Source: Peribolospora baueri
Taxonomy: Eukaryota; Basidiomycota; Peribolosporomycetes; Peribolosporales; Peribolosporaceae
Direction of reading: 5' to 3'
NCBI GenBank assembly: GCA_029717555.1
Contig: JAMDHS010000019.1
Location: 124,001-188,000, forward strand
DNA: 64,000 nucleotides
The notes below the pieces were generated by a model. It made no database searches, was not told where the DNA came from, and saw nothing but the letters and a program-made list of their open reading frames with translations. This document shows, piece by piece, positions 23,801-34,402 of this stretch; the stretch's first letter is position 1; each line of letters begins with the position of its first letter. The translations under genes and the position numbers were made by a program.

Positions 23801-24375
23801 ATGCGGTCGCCGAGGGGAGAAGAATGACGGAGTTGGCAGCCGGCGCTGCGCCTCCGGGAGGGAAGGCGGAGACGATGTCTTGAGTGCAAACCTTGGCTAG
23901 GTGAGATGTTACCAGTTGCTGCACTCCTTGATAGAGTGTGTCACCGTGCTTGTGCTGATAACATGGACGAAAGGTAAATTTGTCAGTGCTATCGCCATCT
24001 TTGCCCCGAGTCCCACGCAAAGCGGCCAATTAGACTCGTACTCGGTGTTCCGCCTTGTACGCACCAAGACGAGGTTGTACGCATAGCGATAGTGCTCCTC
24101 ATAGCTGAGCTTGGAGATGTTGTGATTTTGAATCTCGGATATAGCCTTTGCCAATCGCTGCCACATCTCTTCGACCGGCATGTCCAGACCGGGCTGGGGG
24201 TTAGAAGGGCAGGCAAAGGCGAGGGCGGTACCCAGCGTCGCCAGAAACCATGAATAGGTGTCGGCTCAGTCGATCCATGCTTCGGATAATAACCAGGGTA
24301 ATGTCTCACCCTTTTCGGTGCCTTGAGCTTCACTCCTCCCCTCATCCTCCGCTGACTGCCCATGCCCATAGCCAT
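20844..24375 (-). CDS. CUL3: Cullin-3, scaffold of CRL3 ubiquitin ligases
   Basis: Scaffold that links BTB-domain substrate adaptors to RBX1 and an E2. Ten minus-strand exons: 24375-24310, 24193-24065, 23954-23553, 23457-22492, 22409-22320, 22237-21959, 21871-21578, 21504-21244, 21129-20944, 20849-20844, giving 892 residues (human CUL3 is 768). The N-terminal cullin repeat has [19 protein letters not shown]. The cullin homology domain has [13 protein letters not shown] and [36 protein letters not shown] is the CUL3-specific stretch. The neddylation motif IVRVMKDRK places the Nedd8 site at Lys837, and [10 protein letters not shown] belongs to the winged helix. Extra length comes from two Ala/Gly/Ser/Thr-rich inserts (about 95-165 and 360-430). 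The last exon is only GCG TGA, giving the normal cullin end YNYLA. Confidence 0.93.
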
Positions 24376-24928
24376 GTCGTCCGCTCCAATCGAGTTTCTC
24401 CTAGGCTGCGTGCCTGGCCGGCGAGAGGTGGCGATCGGATGGGTGATCGAAAAGAGGCTGATACCCTAGCAGCGATCGTAGCGCTGTGGGACGTTGAGGG
24501 GGTGTATGATCAGGAAGAAGGAAGAGGGTGGGTAGGTGGTGGTGGTGGTTGGAGGACAAGGCGAGCGGTGCGACACGGAAGCGCCAAAATCGATCTCGTG
24601 CACCTCAAGACGCGTGCGGTGGTTGGCAGACAAATACGAAGACCACTGCCATCACCAGACACAACCTCAGCCTGCTCGGGACGCTTTCCTTCTTTCTTCT
24701 CATCTTCCTTGGATATTAATGAGACATGGTTGAAGGATGGACTCTTGGACGGGCTTTTTTTGAACCATAAACCTTCCAATCGGTGAGTTTCATCGCGCGT
24801 ACCGTTCTCGGTCCTCATCGCGTGTTGACAACAGCCAGCCCGATCTTCCTGCGATCCTCTCTTCGCAGGTGGCCTTTCCAATTCTCATATTCAGGCCACG
24901 CCATTTTTCGCTTTCCCTTCCAGTTGCC
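24376..24928. promoter_or_regulatory. Divergent promoter, CUL3 / AGC kinase
   Basis: 553 bp between divergent starts; it contains a GGTGGTGGTGG run near 24535-24552. In-frame upstream starts for the kinase exist (24869), so its true start may lie up to 60 bp further left. No separate gene seen. Confidence 0.4.
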
Positions 24929-27900
24929 ATGCCAGCTTTCGTTCCACCACCACTTTTCCGATCTCCTCTTCCTTCCACCTCACAGTCCATGGATGCGCCA
25001 ACTGCGGCTTCGCATTCAACCGCTTGGGCTCAGCGCCGTGCCAAGGTCAATGGTCTGCTCGCATCAGAAGTAGTCCGGACTCTGCTCAGCGATGTTGCCG
25101 CGAAGCACCCAACGTGGAATGGCAAGGCGCGTCCGGTTGTGGATCGAGACGGCGACGGGTTGCAGACTGCGCCGATCGATTCCAAGGCTGATCTGGCCCT
25201 GGAGGTGCTTTGGGCTTGGAAGCGGGCGAAGGTCGGAGGAGGAAAAAAGGATCGCCGAGTTGGTTCAGCACTGACAGAGCTCTATGGGCCGGCCTTGAAG
25301 GAGCTCGGCTCGCTGTCCGCTCTCCTTCCCTCTGATGCGGACTTCGAGCGGATCGACACCTTCTCGGATGAGAATCAGGCAACCGTTGAAGCTGTGAGAT
25401 CCAAGCTTGATGGAAAGCTTTATGTGCGCAAGACCATGAAGAAGGGATTGATGAGGCGGTATAGAGGGGTGAGCATACCCACGTTCGACTTGTCCGTCAC
25501 AATGGGGTATGCTCGCTGACTGGATCTTTCCTTGAAGCAACATTCTCCACTACACGAACTGCACTTTCTCCTCCCAGCTTCCTCTCAAGTCTACCATACC
25601 GCGCCACGACTCTTTGCAGCCTGGCCATCTCCAACAGCTTTGCACCTTCTCATCGAATTTTGTCCGGGCGGTGACCTAGAACATCTTTTGGCCGAAGCTG
25701 CCGAAGCGCGGGCCTTGACCGCCCAGGCCTCCGGCATACAACTGGAGCAAGTACCAGGGGGATTGGATATTGACTGGGCGAGGAATTACATGCGCGATGC
25801 AGTTGGAGCTATTGCTTGGTGCCATGATCGTGGCTGCGCGCATCGGTGAGTCATAGGCAGCATGTGTTGTTCTCAGACCTCTGCCTGAACGGAATCACCT
25901 GACACACTGTTTTACACACATACAGTGACATCAAACCCGCCAACTTCCTCATCTCGTCCAACGGGCACTTGAAGCTCTGCGACTTCAGCACGTCCGCCCC
26001 ATTTGCTGTCTTCCCCACTAAGAAAGGAGTATTCTTTAACGCCGTGCCACTGGCTGCGGCTGCTGCGAGCCCGAATGGCTATGGTTCCGACGACAGGTCG
26101 CGACGCCGAGTATACGACTACTTCTGTCGGCAGATTATCGGCACTGTCGACTATGTGGCTCCGGAGGTGCTGGAGGCGCAAGAGGAGAGGCTCGTGGGCA
26201 GCGAGGGCAGCAATTTCAGCTCGGTCGAGCTGTCCAATTCAGAGTCAGTTCTGTCGATGGGTTCCATGGCCCAGAAGGTAGGAGCAGACGGAGCTACTCC
26301 GAAGAGACGAAAACCATTTTTGTTGGATCAACTGGACGACTTCTCTTTCAGCTATGTGCATGCATCTGCGTCCCGAGGACGGCAATCCCAGTTGGTGAAC
26401 GGAGCAACGGAGCCAAAGCCAGGACCCTACGGACCAGAGGTGGACTGGTGGTCTCTGGGTGCAATGTTTTACGAAATGTTGTACGGCAAGCCTCCCTTTT
26501 TCGCGGATAGTGTTTCAGAAACCTATCAGCAGATTCGCACGTTTGAGGTGAGTGTTCGTTATATATCGTTCGGCAGACAGCGGTGTTAAAAATGTTTTAC
26601 GTTACGTGTGGCAACAGACATCACTTACTTTGGACCAAACTCGGCAAGATGTTCCTCTAGACGCTCGTGCGCTCATCCGAAGGTGCGTGTGGCTTTAATC
26701 GTACGACACATCTCGGGTAGGCTCGCTGACCGACCATGTGGACGACGTCCCAGTTTGCTCTCTGGTCCGGACGCTCGACTGGGATCTCGAAGCTCAAGCG
26801 ACGTGCAGAGGCATCAATTCTTCAAGACGGTGGCATGGGATCGGTACTGGGAGGGTGAGCAGATTTTGCTCCACCTTTCCGAAGGCACCTTGTCAATAAT
26901 GCTTACATCCTTCTCTTTTTCCATGCAACAGAGCCTGCACCGTTTATCCCGCATCTGTTGCCCTCAATAACCGAACCTCACCTGCCGTTTTCAATGAATC
27001 AGTCTTATACCTCTCGCCACGTCGCGAACAACCGCACCAAGACTCTCGCTGTCGACAATGATGTGACATCGTCACCCTTGCACTTCTCTGCCATGTTCCC
27101 TGACGCTTTCGGGAGGACCACGCCCGTTTCCGGAGAAGGCGTCTCCAGCATGGAACACTCTCGACAAGATCAGAGGAGCACTGAACGTTCTGCAGTTGCC
27201 GATCCGGTCGCGAGTCTCGATCTAGATTGCGAATGGGCAGGATTCATGCATATACCACCCCCAACGGCATTCGACCCGGCCGTCGCCAGAGCTGAGTTTG
27301 AGGCTACCAGTGCGGCGCAAAAGAGAGACCAACCGAGCATCATTCTCGAAGAAGCTACCGAGCATCAGGGCAAAAAGGCCGCCAAATCCAACGCCAACGG
27401 TTCAATACCATTGCATCTCCCTGGCACATCAAGCCCAGCTGGGGCGGGTGCCGAGTCATTTACCGTGTTGCACAGGTCCGTCCGTTTCGAATCCGGCGTC
27501 ATATCCTCTTCTCCCGCCGCTGGATCGACACCTTGGAGAGGCAACCCTGTAGCAAGTGCGCCGGCAGCCAACACCCCTGCGCGGGGAGAAGCAGCTGTGG
27601 CCTTTTCGTCTCCCTTCAATCCCGGGGCTGCCGGTGCGGCAGCGAGCACGCCTTTCCCGCCCGGTCGGGTGCACGGGAAAGGGGCAGGTGCTGCGGAACG
27701 TCCATTCGAAACCCCTAGGCGCGTGCCGACGTTGCCGATGATGGTCAACTCTGCCGCAGCGCAACGCTTTGGACTGACTCCCGGCCCTCTGGGCAGCTTG
27801 ATGCGGACCCCTGCTCCAGGCATTCGAATTGCCTCCTCGCCCTTGCCCTACCTGCGCGCAGGCTCACATTCCGCTGAGGGAAAATCTGGTGGTAGCAGCG

Positions 27901-28661
27901 CGAGACGAGGAATGAACGAGAACCAGGCTTGGTTAGAGATGCAGCAGGCGATTTTGCAGAGCGCGAGGAAGCGTCGTGAGGAGCTGGTTGTCAGTCGGGT
28001 AAAGGAGGCGGACATCAGACGCGGGGAGTTGGATAGGAACGAGGTTGAGGAGGAGAAGGAGCGGAAAGGGAGGACGGACGCGACCGATGTTCAGCAGATC
28101 GCGATCATGGAGCCGGAAAAGAAGAAGGTCTCCAGGGCGCAGCGAAGGGAGGAACTCGAAGCGGCGACGCACCGCACAGGCAGTCCGCCCAGCCGGCCAT
28201 CCAGTCGACCTTCGAGCGTGGATCTCTCCACAGCGCCCACGCTTATTCGTCACGTCCGTGATGCAGCGCAGCGAAGGGAAGAATCTGCTGCAGCGATACG
28301 TCGCATCGCTAGTCCGCCGAGCCGAGGAAGTCAACCCCCGAGTGTTGACATGGCCGCTACTACCCCTTCCTCCGCTCGTCACTTCGACGCATCAGCACAG
28401 CGAAGGGAACAGCTTGGAGCTGCGGCGCATCACGGGGTCCCTCCACCTAGCCTGCCTTCGAGCGGACCTTCGAGTGTGGCCTTGTCCTCGGGACCTCTGC
28501 CGTTCCGTCCTCGTCATAGTCACGCCCTTGATGACACCTCATGGAAAGAGGACGATCCCGTGGACTTGGAGGATATGATCCGCCGACACCAAAAGCTGAA
28601 CGCCGACATCGAGGGCATCAGTCGTCGACTGAGGCATTTGCGCGGACGTTTGCAGGCTTGA
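24929..28661 (+). CDS. Divergent AGC-family Ser/Thr protein kinase with long C-terminal tail
   Basis: Exons 24929-25468, 25538-25845, 25926-26547, 26618-26682, 26754-26854, 26932-28661 give 1121 residues. Kinase features: probable VAIK lysine in YVRKTMKK (Lys168), [10 protein letters not shown] (Asp284), CDFS in place of DFG (Asp302, Ser304), GTVDYVAPE (ends 363), [20 protein letters not shown], and an AGC-type end DARLGS...[10 protein letters not shown]. The place of the Gly-rich loop reads [15 protein letters not shown] with no glycine. The activation segment carries an insert of about 40 residues, and another of about 90 sits between APE and DWW. Layout is closest to NDR/DMPK-like AGC kinases, but I cannot name an orthologue. 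The tail (from about 550) is Pro/Ser/Ala-rich, has three tandem repeats (28136-28510) and ends in a charged helix. Start could be 24869, 24929 or 24989. Confidence 0.85.
28136..28510 (+). repeat. Three tandem coding repeats (about 43 residues each) in the AGC kinase tail
   Basis: Units begin at about 28136, 28267 and 28395, with a period of 128-131 nt. Each opens with AQRREE or AQRREQ, continues through an Ala/His/Arg stretch and a Pro/Ser-rich PPSRPSS-like core, and ends PSSVDLS, PPSVDMA or PSSVALS. DNA is clearly related between copies but diverged, so this is an old internal duplication. Confidence 0.75.
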
Positions 28662-29249
28662 ACGGCATTGTATCATTGAAGGTAGCGAATGGGAATATCA
28701 ATAACGTCACTCGGCTTTGATTCGTGCGCGCAGGGCACGACGGAAGAAGGCTGACCGGCTGACGGAGCCGCGCCGATCCTATAGTTCCTTTCGAACTCTA
28801 GTCGGTCCTCATGTTGACCCCTCTCACCGGGACTTGGGTGCGCATCGCATAAATCGGTATTACATATAACTTCATCGAGCCGTTGAGCATTGCTCGGGTA
28901 CGATCATGAATGAGGTAGCAGCCGGTGCGCGGGAGAGAAGAGGCAATCGAAGAAAGAGGGCGAGGGTGGGCGGACTGGCGGGGCCGGGTCGGCTCGGTGT
29001 CATGAGCAGCCCGAGTTCGGCCGTCTTGGATCAAGATGATGCGGACGAGAAGGCGAGGCAAGCACGATGGCAAAGTACCGCTTCAAGAATGCTTGGACAG
29101 GACGTGTTCACTCGGTTCGGGTATTCATAAATATTCGTTCATGTCCGTTCTCGTCTCATACCCATGCTACGTAGCGCTAACAGTAGTGTACGTGCGCTCG
29201 CGTTTAGATGCTAGCCGTCACTTTGAGCTCCATGACCCTCCCTTCGCCA
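28662..29249. other. Convergent 3' region, AGC kinase / ALE1
   Basis: 588 bp between two convergent stops. Nothing beyond short chance ORFs and a purine-rich patch (about 28925-28975) is seen. Confidence 0.5.
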
Positions 29250-31670
29250 TCACATGGCATTGACCTTTTCCTCAACCTCCTTCTCCATCACATCCACGGG
29301 CGCGGCAGGATTGACCGACGGCGGCTCCGACACTTCGCGCTCCTTGACCGCTTTATTCTTGTCCTGCTCTCCCTTCTTCCTCGCCTCTTCTCTTCGCCTC
29401 CTCGCCACCCCGCTCCACTCGTCCATCACTTTTCCGGCACCTGCATAGAAGGCGGTTAAGACGGCGAAGACGGCCAAATGGCCGTACCACCACAGCGATC
29501 GCCACGCTTCGAGGGAGGGCCGGACGTCGAGGAGGATGAAAGGTGCGACGGTGTAGTTCAGGGTGAGCTGAGTGAGTAGAATGGACAGGAGGTCGTACCA
29601 ATGTTGGGAAAGACGGCGAGGCGCTGGATGGCTGGAGAAGGGGGAGGCGTAGGGGTAGAAGAACGGGCGGAGGTGGGAACGCAGGCGTCGGGCAGCGGTT
29701 TGCATGAAGCCGGCAAGGAGGAAGGTGACTGTGACGGGGAAAGCGCGGATGACAGACGACAATAAGTAAACCGAGACGAAGCCAGTCTGTTTAACGCACT
29801 TATGAGAAAAAAAGGAAGGAAACTCACGATAGTATCCCGGCTCAATGCCGTGCCAGAAGGCGCTGGTGAAGAAGGTGGCCATGGTGCTCTTGAACCCGGG
29901 CTTCCTTCCTTCCTTGGCGAGCCGCTTGTAGACGCAGTTGCGAAGCCAGATGTCTACCACAGAAAAGGGGCCGAAGTGAGAACACAACGCATGGGGGAAC
30001 GTAGATGAACTTGCTGCCATCACACCATCGTGATCGCCGTTCATAGATCGAGATCTGAAAGTGGCGGCGAGGGGTCATACTAGCGACGAGGGCAGCCGAG
30101 AAACTCACTTGTGTTCATGTTCCAAGCATCCAAGACCTCCTTCCAGTTACGAGCAAATTCGACACCAGCGACGCTCACGTTACGGCACCGTTCCCAGCGC
30201 GTCTCGCCCGTGGAGGGGTCTACGCCGCTGTACGCGAGGCCTGAGAGAACGCAAGCGCCCTAACGGATCGGATGCAAGATGATGAGACGGACAGAGGCTC
30301 TTTAAGTGAGTAAACGTCGGCTTGCCAAGTCTCTTCGAATGCATAATGAGGGATGAACTCACGTTGCTGAGCGACCAGATTCCATAGTACTTGAACCTCG
30401 TCACGAGCCCCGCCACATTGACGAACAACAGCCTTCTAAGGAAGCCTCCAATGTTCGCCTGACTGCTAACCTCTCCCACGAGCGTATGGTAGTCATACTT
30501 GGACGAGAGAAGGGAGTAGAGCGCAATGAAGAGGATCCCGAGGCAAAGCTCCCGCATCGCCGCTTTCGTGCGGCCGCGTGGTACGTGCGGTGAGCTTCTT
30601 TCTGGCTCTTTTCCCTTTCGAGAGGAAAACAGTTCGCCGGAGATGAAACGGGAATAGGCCGCGTACGTTGATGAGGGGCCGACGAGGACGCCGGGGAAGT
30701 AGAAGCTGGGTGGATGGGGCCGGTCAGCGGTTCGGTTCAAGGTGGCTGTCTGAGGGGTAAAAATGTTTATTCACCAATATCCGAGGAACGAGAGTAAGTC
30801 AGGCATCTCTTTGATCCTGACCGCCAGTTGCTCCTGGTCAAGGTCCTGTGATCGACAAGAGATAAGAAGAGTGAGTACGATCAGGTTCATGAAAAGACTG
30901 CCACGGCCATGTCAATACGTCTCCTTTCGATCAACAACAAACCTTTTCGTCTCGTCGCCCGTCGTGTACGTTCCATGCAAATGTGGTCAAATTCATGCAG
31001 AGCACCATCTGCATAGCGGTGATTTCGATGATGTCTAGTCCGATGTTACCGAAATGACGATAGAGGTGACTGAGAATGAGGGGCGGACGGAGGGAAGAGA
31101 AGGCCGAATCGGGGCATAAGGTAAAACGATCGTCGTCGTCAAACACTTCCACACACGCCGCGACTCACTTGATCGTCAGATGCGCCATCTCTACTCCGAA
31201 AACGATCCACGGCATTTTCCTGCTCTTGACATGATAAGCGATGGCGTAGGTGACCAGGCTTGTGAGGAGGAGCTGGATAAAGCCATACTTGATGCGGAGG
31301 ATGGGAACAAGGAAAAGCCAGGAGACGAGGATGTTGTAGGCGTGCTTGAGCCATGGGAGGTGGTGGGGTAGACGGGTCAAGGGCAGGGCGAGCGGGTAGG
31401 AGAGGAGGAGGCAGGTGATGAGCTGGTCGGCGGAGAAAAGAAACGCGTGCGAAGGAAGTTAATTAGGTGCGAGGTCAGCTGGACGTCTGTCTGTCTGCCT
31501 TTCCCCTGCTCTGCCGCGCTGACCGGTCGGTCGGTCGTAACGAAGCGGTCGCCGTTGCCTTGCCTTTGCCTTTCCTCCGTCACCCACGTCACTTTTACCC
31601 GCGCACGCACCTTGACATGATCGGCCGGAGCGCCGGAAAGCTCCGAGAGCTTGTGAAAGACGGCATCCAT
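29250..31670 (-). CDS. ALE1: MBOAT lysophospholipid acyltransferase (ALE1/LPCAT type)
   Basis: ER membrane enzyme that re-acylates lysophospholipids in the Lands cycle. Eight minus-strand exons: 31670-31611, 31422-31169, 31069-30943, 30845-30775, 30705-30363, 30259-30109, 29953-29828, 29728-29250, giving 536 residues. Multiple hydrophobic helices run through the protein. Family motifs: FYFPGVLVGPSSTYAAY, the MBOAT Asn in DAWNMNTNIWLRN (Asn332) and the catalytic His in TSAFWHGIEPGYY (His370). The join GYYLTFLLAGFMQTAARR follows only if the 99-nt intron 29729-29827 is removed, although that region is also open in another reading. The C terminus is Lys/Glu-rich and cytosolic in type. The start is 360 bp from the divergent GN3L-type gene, with a G-quadruplex motif between them. 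Confidence 0.9.
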
Positions 31671-32030
31671 ATTTCGCTTGCTTGGTTGCCCGTTGACTGA
31701 ATCGATGACGGATCCTGCACTCGCTCGCAGCCCTGCCTGAGTGCGTCGAACAACGGCGGCGGCGATGGGGGGGAGGGAGGGAGGGAGGGATGGAGGTAGA
31801 GGTGGAAGGATAGGACACCTCACTCCGCTGCCTTTGCCCTCGCTCGGCTTTCTCATGTCTACGCCGCCCTAAACGCCCGATCGAAGCCCGTGAACGTGGG
31901 CTGCGGCGACTGAGAACCGCCAAAAACTGCGGTCGACCGAGGCGTCGGCGGACTTTCCAGAGTCGACCGACGATGGAACGGGAGACTGGTCGACAGAGAA
32001 TCTTGCTTCCGACCTTCGACGAGTTCCATC
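31671..32030. promoter_or_regulatory. Divergent promoter ALE1 / GN3L-type gene, with G-quadruplex motif
   Basis: 360 bp between divergent starts. At 31767-31793 a run of seven G is followed by four GGGA units, giving at least four G-tracts of three or more with single-base loops, which fits a parallel G-quadruplex on the + strand. It sits about 100 bp upstream of the ALE1 start codon and 240 bp from the GN3L start. Confidence 0.6.
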
Positions 32031-32910
32031 ATGGTCAAGGTACACAAGCGTGAGTGGGCGGACGTCTGGAGCAGAGAGAAGGCTTCCTTTCTTTTCCAGA
32101 AGAGTGTGTCGAGGAGGGTGCCTGAAAAGCGTATTGAAAACTGTCGTGTTTGGGCATGTGCGACGCAGGCGCGAGCAAGCGCCAATCTACGAAACAGCGC
32201 TCAAAGATCAAGAAGAAGGTGGCGGAGCACCACCGAAAGGCGAGGAGAGACGCGAAGAAGAACCCGCAGTGGAAGTCCAGTGAGTGTTCGACCATCGCTG
32301 TTGTCTTCTTTTCGTCGACGTCGCGCGGTTTTCTTCTTTTCTCTTTGTCCCAGAAGGGTTGCGTGGCGGGCGAGGCGGATCTTCTCATCGCTCCTCTGTT
32401 CCGTTTACAGAATCGAAGAAAGATCCAGGTATTCCCAACTCATTCCCCTACAAGGAGCAGCTCCTTGCAGAGGTTGCGGGCAAGCGAAGAGCGGTGCGTC
32501 TCTTTCGAGCGCGTGGCGTGGCGCCCTTACTGGCGTCCTGGCGTCTATTTGCCGCCTCGCCTGTTGCTGACACTCCTTGATCGCTGCCTTTTTATCTTTT
32601 GGCCCAACCAAAGGCGGAAGAGGAACGTACTCGTCGAAAAGATCAGCGCAAGGAGTGAGCACGGAAGCGATAGATCTGAACCACACGAGTTCCATGCGGG
32701 TCCGTCATCATGTTCCGCTCGATGATTAACGCTTTTTCTGGTCTTTGATTTCGGAAATGCAGAACGAAAAACACCGCCGAGAAAGCCTCCTCGGACGACG
32801 GCTCGGACGGAGAGGATGCTTCAGATCAGGAAGAGCCAGCGTCGGAGAGCGTCGCGTCCTCCTCTAAACAAGCTCCAACGAAGCCGAAGGCGAAAAAGGG
32901 GCGAAGATGA
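32031..32910 (+). CDS. Short GN3L/Grn1 N-terminal-domain protein without a GTPase domain
   Basis: Exons 32031-32049, 32169-32279, 32411-32493, 32614-32654, 32763-32910 give 133 residues. The first 90 residues match the N-terminal domain of nucleostemin/GNL3L/Grn1 (GN3L_Grn1): ASKRQSTKQRSKIKKKVAEH, HRKARRDAKKNPQWKS, then KKDPGIPNSFPYKEQLLAEV, followed by a basic coiled stretch AEEERTRRKDQRKERK. In full-length members this domain is nucleolar and precedes a circularly permuted GTPase (G5-G4-G1 order). Here the protein ends after an acidic Ser/Asp/Glu segment and a basic tail KPKAKKGRR, with no GTPase motif in the remaining 160 bp before the convergent SDR gene. A role in the nucleolus or ribosome assembly is inferred from the domain. 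All exons agree in phase, so the short length looks real. Confidence 0.75.
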
Positions 32911-33072
32911 GGAAAGTGACGACCTAGGATGTGGAGTGCCTGGTGGAGGATGTACATTACGAGCCGTGCGCCAAGGCGCGCCGAGCGAATCCCCAGAGCC
33001 AATCGCTACGAACGGATTCCAGTATGTGGGCCCATTGACCTTCCTGCCTGCCTGCCTCGGTCGATGCGCTGC

Positions 33073-34402
33073 TCACCCCCTGCCGACAAAGCTTGGCATC
33101 CCGGCGGCCAAGACTTGAACGAAGGGTACGTCCACCTCTGACGGAAGCTCGACGAGATGGACGACCATATCCGCCGCGCGCTCCACGTTCATCAGCGGCT
33201 CCGCCCTGACGGTGCCGTCCGCTTGGGGCACGCCGCGAGCCATGCGGGAGCCCATGGAGGAAGCCGCGTTGCCGATATCGATTTGGGAAACGAGAATGCC
33301 GTGCGGCCGGCCGTCTAGGGCGAGCGAGAGTGTGAGGCCCCGGATGGCGTGCTTGGTGGAAGTGTAGGGGGTCGAGTCTGAGATGGGGTTGCACATACAA
33401 GAGAGATGGTCACGAAAGAGGGGACACGAGACCGAGGGCGGGCGGGCGGTCAATGAATGGGGTTGATTGGTCGGTCGACAGTCGGTCGGGACGGGAGAGA
33501 GACGGAGAGGAACTCACTTGGCCTCGGCACATACGCGCTCACGCTACCGTTGTTGATGATCCTTCCGCCCGCCGGCGCTTGCGTCTTCATGTGCCGAACG
33601 GCCTCGCGCGCGCACAGGAAGGAGCCGGTGAGGTTGACGTCAACGACCTGGCGCCACTGCGAGAGGGAGAGCTGGTCGATGGGGATGTTGGGAAGCGACA
33701 CTCCCGCCTGAGGACGTGGTGAGTGGGAGCCAGGGAAAGCGGAGGCGTGACGGTCAGCGTGACATGCATGGGTAGCGAATGGGCTCGGGAGGACATTGGC
33801 TCAAGGTTCACGTTGTTAAAAAGAACGTCGATGCGGCCTGGAGGAAGGTGGGAGGTGGATCGAGAGGTGAAGGTGATTCATCGCCGTGCGTTCCGTCGGG
33901 CCTGAGACGGACACACACAGACACGGACCGACGACTCGAAACGGGAAGACGAACGCACCCCACATTTTCTTCGCCTCCTCGAACAAAGTCTGCACGTCCT
34001 CCTCGAGCGTCACGTCTCCGGAAACGATGAGCGTACGGGCGCGTTCCTCGTCGGCCGCTCCTCGAGTCTGCGTGCCGCCGAGGTGAAGCAGGACCGTCTC
34101 TTCCAACGCGTCCCTTCGGCGGCCGAACAGGGCGACCTTGTGACCTCGTGCGAGGAGGGCGAGGGTGGAGGCTCGGCCGATCTGGACACGTGAGAGGAGG
34201 GAGGAGGGCAAAGGGAGGTCGGCTGGTCAGGCTTGACTTGATCCGAACAACGTTCTACTACTGGCTGGGTGCTGTTTTGCAAGAGGGGCCCGTCACAGAC
34301 GACAGGTATGCCCGGTCCTTGTGGCCAACACAGAGGAGGACGGAGACGCACTCCTGAGCCGGCGCCTGTAATGATGACCACCTTGGAACGCTCAGTGGAC
34401 AT
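33073..34402 (-). CDS. Classical short-chain dehydrogenase/reductase (SDR)
   Basis: NAD(P)-dependent oxidoreductase of unknown substrate. Exons 34402-34352, 34181-33959, 33837-33812 (26 nt), 33707-33518, 33377-33073 give 264 residues, a standard SDR length. The dinucleotide site TGAGSGIG is at 12-19, formed across the first intron; NNAGVS is around 98-103; the catalytic triad is Ser155 (NNGS), Tyr168 and Lys172 (YTSTK), with the usual 13-residue Ser-Tyr spacing. GRRRD after the second strand (Arg-rich) favours NADP over NAD. No targeting signal is visible. The neighbours are unrelated, so no pathway can be inferred. The 3' end converges on the GN3L-type gene (162 bp). Confidence 0.9.

Noticed and set aside
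29729-29827. Reading through this segment as coding sequence of ALE1
   Set aside because: It is open, but removing it as a 99-nt intron restores the family join GYYLTF; a 41-nt intron at the same donor would be too short and breaks the frame.
29250-34402. A metabolic gene cluster (ALE1, SDR, MAPEG, PAF-AH are lipid-related)
   Set aside because: The genes are on alternating strands, far apart, with unrelated housekeeping genes between, so a cluster is not supported.
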